This document shows, piece by piece, positions 57,087 to 64,000 of a DNA stretch of 64,000 bases. Both the position numbers and the translations under genes were made by a program. Below the pieces are notes generated by a model. It saw only the letters and a program-made list of their open reading frames with translations. It was not told the origin of the DNA and searched no databases. Numbering within the stretch: the first letter of the stretch is position 1; every line of letters begins with the position of its first letter. Where the stretch lies: positions 51,870,744 through 51,934,743 of the forward strand of contig OX375877.1 of NCBI GenBank assembly GCA_947359465.1, read 5' to 3'. This stretch comes from Metellina segmentata (lineage: Eukaryota; Arthropoda; Arachnida; Araneae; Tetragnathidae).

Positions 57087-57981
57087 CAGCCCAGTCACAT
57101 TAATGTGACCAACGGTCAAAAGCCAGAAAAACCACCTTTGGCAGAGCGGACCGCTGCGAGACGTGCAGGAAGAGAGTCAATTAGGTTTCTGAAGGTGTTC
57201 ACTGGGATGTTGAGCCATGCCGACTCCAGTACCGTGGCCAGCTGCGCTAGATTACCTCCCTCCTCCAGCCTGGATCAATCCGGCAATTGTTGCAGGAAGT
57301 TTGCTTTCAGACGTTTCACGTCGTATACGCCAACGTCCATCTGTCCGATGGAGCATAAAACGTGATTCATCGGAAAAAGCCACTTGTAGCCACTCTGTGG
57401 ACATCCAGTTGCGGTACTGGCGTGCAAATTCCAGCCCTCGTCGCCGATGAACAGCAGTCAGCATAGGTGCATTAACCAGGCGTCTGCTGCGGTGGCCCAT
57501 GCGCGGCGACGTTCGCTGAACCGTTGTTGAGGATACACTCTTGGTAGCCCCTTGGTTCATCTGGGTGGTCAGTTGCTCAACAGTTGCACGTCTATTCCCC
57601 CGAACGTATCTCCGTAGCCTTAAGTCGCCTCTGTCATCTATAGCTCATGGTGCACCACATGTGCCACGTCGCTGATTTTGGATCGTGCCATTTTGCCATG
57701 CACGGTATACTTTTACCACGGTGGCACGCGAACAATTCACAAAATTAGCAGTTTCCGAAATGCTTCCACCCTTGTCCCGAAAGCCAATAATCATGCCCTT
57801 TTGGACGTCGGATAAATCGCTACGTTTCTGCATTACGCCAACGATTGAAATGATTTCCGACGCCCTAGGACATCCTTTATATACACTCCACTGCAATGTG
57901 CTGCCACCTGCTTTTTGTGATTGGTTATTTCACGTTGACGTCGAAAGTAGGTGGTGGTCACATTAATGTGACTGGACTGAG
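57087..57981 (-). mobile_element. Tc1-like element, family 1, copy 2 (895 bp deletion derivative)
   Basis: Ends cagcccagtcacattaatgt and (complement) ctcagtccagtcacattaat, flanked by TA at 57085-57086 and 57982-57983. Identical internal junction to the 5586-6474 copy and very high similarity throughout. Confidence 0.93.
57116..57833 (-). pseudogene. Tc1-like transposase remnant, family 1
   Basis: Minus strand. MQKRSDLSDVQKGMIIGFRD with a helix-turn-helix (ISETANFVNCSRATVVKVYR), then a frame break and stop near 57645. Next come MNQGATKSVSSTTVQRT, LTAVHRRRGLEFARQYRNW and the first catalytic Asp in VAFSDESRFML near 57380. After IAGLIQAGGG the sequence jumps in another frame to NLAQLATVLESAWLNIPVNT and the C-terminal AKGG. 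The second Asp and the Glu are deleted at the same junction as in the 5.6-kb copy. Inactive. Confidence 0.9.
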
Positions 57982-57983
57982 TA

Positions 57984-58909
57984 TAACAATCAGATTCTTA
58001 GCAAAAGCAAATTTGGAGCTTAAATTTTACTATCGTGCTGGAAATGTTATGTAAAATCTTATTTAAAAATACGTTGTCCCTTTGCAGAATTTATCAAAAA
58101 AAATCACCCTAGGTGCCAAAATTATCGCCACTGACTTCATGGTTAATTTTTTAGTCCTACCACTATCTGAATATACTTAAGGTTTAAATAAAAATTTGTT
58201 GCTCTGTATAAATCTTAAAGTAATGGGTTGAAGCGACTATCCCTGAATTATAATTCGTATATGCCTTAATTGTATAAAATGAGATGCATCCATGACATTA
58301 AGTTACTTATGTATGACACAATGCTTCACATGTTGAAGCTAATTTGACGTTTGGGAGTCGAAAGTAATGTGAGTGAAAATAGCTTGTGGTGCAATATCTA
58401 AAGCTTTATCTCGAAGATCAAGTTTTTCTTGCTCAGTTGTGGTTAAAGCTCTGTCTGGGAACTGACATAACCTTCCTCAGTTGTGACAGTTGAAAGCTGT
58501 TAAATTCTTGGCGACATCTGATGGCAGAGCATAGATTCTTGAAGTAGTTTTCACCTGAGGATAACTACATATTGTAGATGACAGCATTAAATGACGCTAA
58601 GCACAATCAAGCTTTGAGCGCTGTCACCTGTTTCAGAACGCGACAATTCCATAGCCGTTGGAGTGGATAGCAAAAGTTTGGCACATAGATTTGTTTCCGT
58701 TCTTAATACTATTTAGTAATTACAGAAAAGACATTTCACTCATCTTCAAAAGTGATAAATTTGAAAGTGACAGAGCTCTAGTTGTTATTCTAACCACAAA
58801 ATTACAGATTACGACACGTGTAAATGAAGAAAGAAAAATGTGACATTTTTAGAGCTAAGCTATTTTTAAGCCGATACATTCTCAAAATTTTCAGTAACTT
58901 CCTCACATT
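57984..58909. other. Unassigned stretch
   Basis: No gene or repeat recognised. Confidence 0.4.
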
Positions 58910-59162
58910 GCACCCCGGCAAGAAAAGTGACACAACTCAAAATTGCAGAATTTGAGAAACATCAACTTAAACAATACTATATAACTTATATTGAAATAGT
59001 ATAAGTTTCTTTTAAATTTTAGGTAAGCATATGTGATGGTAACTTATATTATATTCCATAGAATCGTAATCTAACACGCTGGGGCACCTCATACATATTT
59101 TTAAATGACATGACATCAGAATTTTTATTTTTTGATTTGTGTCACTTTTCTTGCGGCGGTGC
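58910..59162. mobile_element. MITE-like element, ~253 bp, 26-bp inverted ends
   Basis: gcaccccggcaagaaaagtg plus acacaa (58910-58935) and the complement of 59137-59162 agree at 24 of 26 positions. The interior is AT-rich and non-coding. No target duplication could be fixed, so the superfamily is unknown. Confidence 0.8.
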
Positions 59163-59311
59163 GATACGTTTAAATTCAATCTCGAACCATGCCCATAGGT
59201 TTGGAATAAATTGGTTCAAAATAAAATAACCAGCAACAGAGAATTATCAAAGCCTACTGTTTCATATGCAACTACTCATAGTGAATTGATCCGATAGCTC
59301 TATAGTAGTGG
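59163..59311. other. Unassigned spacer
   Basis: Nothing recognised. Confidence 0.4.
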
Positions 59312-59573
59312 ACTGTATTAGAATTATTCAATTTCGTTGTAACAAAAACAACCTTTATTAATAGTAAACTTAACAGCGTATTGGATCGACCACTCTCATC
59401 TAGGCTAAGGAAGCCTAGTACAAATTAGGGCTAAGGAAGCCGCGCGTTCTTAAGCTCTAGGAGAGTACATCTCTGCTCCGTCTCTCAAGCCTCAATGACA
59501 CCCACGCGCTCACACAGCGCACTCTCCAGTATGTGGGAGACTACACTCCCCGTGCTCACACAGCGCCCTTTAC
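59312..59573 (-). mobile_element. Possible solo LTR, minus strand
   Basis: Read on the minus strand the block begins tgtaaagggcgctgtgtgag, has a GC-rich promoter-like part with short repeats (gctcacacagcgc twice and ctaaggaagcc twice on the plus strand), then an AATAAA signal, and ends in taataca. TG...CA ends and the polyadenylation signal fit an LTR. No target duplication, primer-binding site or internal coding region is seen. Tentative. Confidence 0.35.
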
Positions 59574-59713
59574 AATATAGAGATTTAACACATAGTAAAT
59601 TCTTGCTAAGTATTGAATCATTTGTCTAAGACGTTAAAATTATAAATAATTTATCTGCGACTAAGCGACAACAAAAAAAAGTTTATTTTAAAGGTGAATT
59701 TGTATTACTTTAA

Positions 59714-60438
59714 GGTGCCTGCCTACGTTCGGAGACCTTTTTTTTTTAAATATTTCAAAAATTGACTTTTTATGTGCATTATATACTATCAAATACATCT
59801 AAAAACTATGAATAATATATAAAATAGCTATACATGTTTTTTTTAATTTTCATTTTTTACAAAAAATAAACAAAAAATCTCAATAAATTAGCAATTTCGC
59901 AGAACAACAAAACTCAAATTCAAATTAAGATATTCTATTTTTGTAAATTGTATTGTATTATCAAAACCCTCTTCTGGGATCTCTACCCATTTTATAACTG
60001 AAACTTTGTATTAAAAAAGCTTATGCAATAGAAGCCTTTCGACATAGAAAAAAATCATCAAAAATTATTACAACTTCATACTTATGTAATCAAAAAACTA
60101 AAAAATAATGCATAAACAATTAAAATAAAGGTAGGTTACCTGAATTGAACCCTTTAAAATATTCTACCAAAGTTTAAAATTATTTGAAGCATAATGTTAT
60201 GAGTTATGATGTTGTGCGGAAGAGCAAAATGTAAAAACTTCCGTTAGCAGAACGCTACTTACGGTTTGAAAATCTGTCAACATACTAATATTAAAAGTTC
60301 TGAAACTAGAGTTCTAAGTAAGAGATAAACAAAATTTAAACTGATTTGGAAATCTAAGAAACTATACTTTCAAAGTAAGGCAAAATTAAAAAATCGTATT
60401 TTTCTCTACAAATGCGGTTTTATAGGTAGGCAGGCACC
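59714..60438. mobile_element. Non-autonomous element, 725 bp, TTAA target duplication (piggyBac- or Kolobok-type)
   Basis: Inverted ends ggtgcctgcctac (59714-59726) and gtaggcaggcacc (60426-60438) are perfect and flanked by TTAA at 59710-59713 and 60439-60442. The interior is AT-rich and non-coding. TTAA duplications are typical of piggyBac and Kolobok; the terminal bases do not decide between them. Confidence 0.88.
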
Positions 60439-60445
60439 TTAAGAT

Positions 60446-60486
60446 AAAACTATACGGTTTTAACTATATGGTTTTAACTATACAAC
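60446..60486 (+). repeat. Short tandem repeat, ~17 bp unit
   Basis: aactatacggttttaactat leads into atggttttaactatacaac: about 2.5 units of taactatacggtttt-like sequence directly after the TTAA element. Confidence 0.7.
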
Positions 60487-61138
60487 TTTACAATGCGGCA
60501 GATTGACTTTTGTTGCCACTAAAGTATCGCTTACACCAGCGGCATGGTAGTGGAGGATGTTATCCCCCTTTTAAGTGACCGCTGGCATCGATCACCATTT
60601 ACGAACTGTCCGCGACTAGCAGGGATGGCAAACCTTAACCAAAATTATCTAGAGCAGGGATGGCCAACCTTTTTAAGAAGTTGGTCCAATTTGTGTTCAT
60701 TTTTTTAGTACTAGCTCGTGGTTCACATTTAACCAATCTATATTTCAAAATTCGTCAAAATTAATGTTTTTTTCATTCAAAAAGAGCTTAATTTCTTCTA
60801 ATAAAATGACAAACCAATTAAGAACTTGACCTGAAACTTAGTCATCGAACATTGTTGTATGTCAATACTGGCACTCAACTTCCTTTGATAATTGTGAAAA
60901 TTGTTGTTTATTATGTTTTTTTATTCCTCTAATTCTAGTTACTATCTTTGCGACCTTGATGAGCGGGACCTCGCTAGCCTCGCTAAACGCGCGTTTTACG
61001 CGTCTCATGTGAACGGGTCCTGAATAAATATGTATTTATTATTAGTATTTACCACATCTATTCATTCTTAAGCGTTATTTTATAATTTTACATATTGTAC
61101 TCAATTGGCCTTCATATAATACTTAAACTGAATTATTT
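60487..61138. other. Unassigned, with two hAT-like end motifs
   Basis: cagggatggcaaaccttaac (about 60622) and cagggatggccaaccttttt (about 60655) resemble one end of hAT-type elements. No partner end was found. 60950-61020 has a GC-rich patch with cgcgcgttttacgcg. Confidence 0.35.
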
Positions 61139-61564
61139 TAAACTGAATCTTACCCTTTATTTTGCACCGCTCTTACAAGTCGGATTTTATTTTTCTTCAT
61201 TTCAGGTTCTTATGGAGAAATTTTTGTTAAGAGACGAGCCACCAAACCTGTTAGATGCCGTAACTGTTCACCAGATTTTCCCAATCGCGATGACACACGA
61301 CTATAAATTTTCAGTTTTAATCAGACATCTGAGTCTTCTATTGACAGTGTTGCATGGCCCTACTAGTAAAACAATTGTGTATTCTAAACTGAATCTTACC
61401 CCTTATTTTGCACCCCTCTTACAAGTCTGATTTTATTTTTCTTCATTTCAGGTTCTAATGGAAAAATTTCAGTAAAGAGACGAGCCACCAAACCTGTTAG
61501 ATGCCGAGACCACCGACCAGATTCCCGACCGCGATGACACCCGACCATAAATTCTCAGTTTTAA
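61139..61564 (+). repeat. Duplicated ~180-bp block with exon-like structure
   Basis: Units 61141-61320 and 61387-61564 (period 246 bp) each contain a pyrimidine-rich tract ending in cttcatttcag, a good splice-acceptor shape (AG at 61204-61205 and 61450-61451). The best-conserved reading frame after it gives VKRRATKPVRCR in both copies, followed by divergence and a stop. Could be a duplicated exon or a fragment of a repeat carrying an intron boundary. No domain recognised. Confidence 0.45.
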
Positions 61565-63164
61565 GAGTCCACATATGAGATAATCTTCCACACTCCAGAA
61601 GTGGGCACAGAATTATCGCGCTCTCTTCTGTCGGAACAAAAGGAGCACATCACTGGAGATACAAAAGTGCTCACTTGGAAGTGGCCCACTATCTGTCGTA
61701 AAATATAGAACCCTTCTAAAACGCCATTTTTTTCGTCCTCCGAGGATGCTTCCACTCTTTGTCTCTGTAGTGAACGGCTCGCGACACTTTTGACGTCACT
61801 TTGATGATTTCCGAAACGAGTTTGTAATGTGGCGGGGAATCGTAATGGTTCATGAAAGTGGGCAGATAAGTGGAAGAACTCTGCTTTAAAAAAAATTCGA
61901 CTGCTGAGGAGCTTGAAGACGGTGATAGGAGAAAGTAACGTCGTGAAAAGCGAGTTCCTCATGCACAGAATCTTTCTTCTGGAATTCTGTGACAAAGAAT
62001 CGAGAACAGTTGTACTTTTGACGCAATTTGACATTATGGAAAGACAGATGGAATCATGGAAAACGTATGGCAGTTGTTTTTAAAAGAATCTGGAAATATT
62101 TTCAAACGGTAATAAAGTTTCGGTTTCCTAAGAAAGTGGAGCCGTTATATAACAGCCGTGATACGTCATGATGCCGCGGGCATAACTAGGCGGCCGTCTA
62201 AACAGAATCCAGAGGTGTCAACTTAGACGGACAGAATACGGTGGTGAATGAGCAACACAGACGGCTGTCGTGGTTTATTTAATTCGAGAAACAAAACAAA
62301 GTGACTTTTTTATTCTCTAGTCCAAAGTTCCTAACTTCGGGATCGTTGAAGATAGAGTGAAAGTATCAACGGATTTCAAATCAGCGTAAAATTCTACGCC
62401 AGATCAATACCAAAAACAGTTTTATTATTAAATTATTTACCATTTGATTATTTAATTATTTATTAAATAATTAATTATTTATTTAAAGAAAATCCCATTT
62501 AAGGTATCGATCTGGTGTCAAATTTTCCGCAGATTTCAAATCCGTTGGAATTTTTTAGTCTGTGTTTAACGATCCCGATTTTACAAAAACGAACTAATCA
62601 ATGGCAGTCAAAAATGCTTGTTTGTTTCGCTCCTCTTCGCTCGAATATTTTGGCTCAGGAAATGAAATGTCGCCGATACAAGAGTAAAAACATCCCCCAT
62701 CTGTTTGAGACCGCTATGACGACAGTCATGGAAATGGCGGCCTCAATAATTTTCGTTACGCTCACAAACAACACTTTCTAGGATACCAACACCATCTGTT
62801 TGTATAAACAACGTTTTAGTGACGTCACTAACAGCTACATCACGGCTACGCTTTCTTAGGAAACCGAAGCTTGACTCAGTGATAAACACGGTGAAGTCGA
62901 ACTGTTTATTAGTTGTACTCAGGGTCCCGTTGCAACATGGTTGTCTCGTTGGTGCCACGTTAAGGGGCCACAAAAGCTGTCTGAGTCATTTTCTGTCATG
63001 CTCAGTGATGATGGTGACAGTTTTTCTGTTTCGAAACTGTGTTTTCTGTACATTGTTTGGACGTGAAGTCACCTGGATTTTCGAAAATGATTTCGTCACG
63101 TTGCCAATAAAAATTCAGAAGAATGAATCCCTAATCAATATATAATACATAATCGGTCAACGCC
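61565..63164. other. Unassigned stretch with GC-balanced islands
   Basis: A 157-codon minus-strand frame (61561-62034) is the longest outside repeats but shows no domain, and it overlaps the end of the duplicated block. tgacgtca, a CRE-type octamer, occurs at about 61793 and 62820. aaatggcggc, YY1/Pho-like, occurs near 62735. A TTAATTATTTA-rich patch lies near 62430-62490. Confidence 0.35.
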
Positions 63165-63265
63165 ATTATAGAAAATCCCAAATGGCGATAAACTGTATTT
63201 TAAGGTAATCCTATAGGAGAGCCGTCATTTGAGTCCTATTGAGTAACAAGTCAAACCTTCGCATT
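63165..63265 (+). repeat. Dispersed repeat, copy 2 (pairs with about 56855-56965)
   Basis: aaatggcgataaactgtatt and ttaagg, then gtcatttgag and gagtaaca, in the same order as at 56.9 kb. Confidence 0.45.
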
Positions 63266-64000
63266 CCTTCCGGTTTGTTTGTTTTTCTGAAAATCGGTCT
63301 CAGAAGGAACCCGGGAGATATGAATTTTAAATATACACACTTGGTAAGTTTACTATCAAGAAAGTAACATCAACGAAATACATGTTTTCTTTTCACGAGG
63401 GCCCCATCATTGAACTTATAATACTGGGGCCCGTTATCTATAATGGTACCGATGCCCGGATGGCAAATGTGTTGGCTCCGGTAGACCTTACAAACCTACA
63501 AAAGCAGCTAATATGAGGAATTGTCTTTCTTATTTAGAATGTTTTGTTATAAACTATTTTTTTGTATCGAATTAATTTTATTTGTTAACATTCGTTTTAT
63601 CGCGAACTCGATAGACATTTTGCTTCTAACTTATCCTCTGATGAGTAAAACATAAAATAAAAAACATCTCCCCAATTTTTTGTTTATAAACACTGTTATC
63701 AGGATTTTTGAATTTTTATATCAGAGGGATCTGGTAGATATTTATTTTTTACATTGTTGAAATTTTATGTCAAGTATAACAACCCTATTGCCAGCTTTTC
63801 CTGACTAGAACTCATTTCCAAAAGTGTTTTCCGTCCCACTCTAAAACTCATACCAGTTTTCTTTCCGTCAATTGTTTAACGTATTTCAAATTCAAGTCAA
63901 TAAAAGCGTATTGCCAAGCCTAAACGCTCGAGGTTAAACGGGCATTTAAAATGCAGCGACTTACTGACAAGAGAAGGACTTTTGGGGTCTATTATCTGAG
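63266..64000. other. Unassigned stretch with GC hairpin
   Basis: gggcccca (63399-63406) and tggggccc (63425-63432) form a perfect 8-bp stem around an AT-rich 18-nt loop. Otherwise no feature recognised. Confidence 0.45.

Noticed and set aside
61561..62034. 157-codon minus-strand open frame
   Set aside because: No recognisable domain, overlaps a duplicated non-coding block, and lies in GC-balanced sequence where long frames arise by chance. Not called as a gene, though the region is flagged.
1..64000. CRISPR arrays, bacterial operons, phage or defence systems
   Set aside because: Base composition, SINEs, Tc1/hAT/Helitron elements and absence of dense coding show eukaryotic DNA. The tandem repeats lack the short-repeat/unique-spacer pattern.

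Overview
The window reads as AT-rich, intergenic or intronic nuclear DNA of an arthropod, most likely a spider. No intact host gene, rRNA, tRNA, CRISPR array or bacterial-type operon is visible. The longest open frames (162, 157, 144, 139, 135 and 131 codons) are a minisatellite read in frame, unassigned sequence, SINE copies on both strands, and one real transposase remnant. The spider inference rests on the dominant SINE: translated shadows of its body (for example VASSKLGTA and WRGVEVWRVGCQL) resemble strings I remember from orb-weaver gene predictions. This is memory, not a search.

Layout. About 19 SINE copies or fragments are spread from 0.9 to 54.9 kb. They share one body and an (ACCT)n-type tail but carry two different tRNA-like heads. 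Six full-ended Tc1/mariner elements fall into three families with two copies each: 5.6/57.1 kb, 17.6/55.8 kb and 18.1/29.1 kb. Within each family both copies carry the same internal deletion, so all are non-autonomous. A truncated fourth Tc1 family at 45.2 kb was hit by a hAT element with a perfect 8-bp target duplication. A 2.2-kb Tigger/pogo element with perfect 24-bp inverted ends sits at a TA inside a unit of a ~330-bp tandem repeat (47.9-51.4 kb). A 641-bp Helitron with canonical ends lies at 40.1 kb and contains a perfect match to the histone mRNA 3' stem-loop consensus. Other elements are a 725-bp TTAA-flanked MITE (59.7 kb), a 0.25-kb MITE (58.9 kb), a fold-back element (56.7 kb), a LINE 3' fragment inside a SINE head (53.6 kb) and a possible solo LTR (59.3 kb).

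Tandem arrays are common: 156-bp units (6.5-7.4 kb), 251-bp (10.3 kb), 41-bp (21.5 kb), 26-bp (31.0 kb), ~145-bp (31.9-32.6 kb), 343-bp (33.9 kb), 245-bp (38.2 kb) and 63-bp with an A-B-A-B higher order (52.0 kb). The remaining stretches are mostly featureless AT-rich sequence. Some GC-richer, non-repetitive islands (0.24, 16.7, 30.2, 36.4, 42.4, 46.7, 55.3, 61.6 and 62.6 kb) could be conserved regulatory sequence or parts of unrecognised exons, but nothing here proves either.

The main biology is transposon ecology: trans-mobilised deletion derivatives, nested insertions whose order can be read, and modular SINEs. The most unusual single item is the histone-type stem-loop inside the Helitron.
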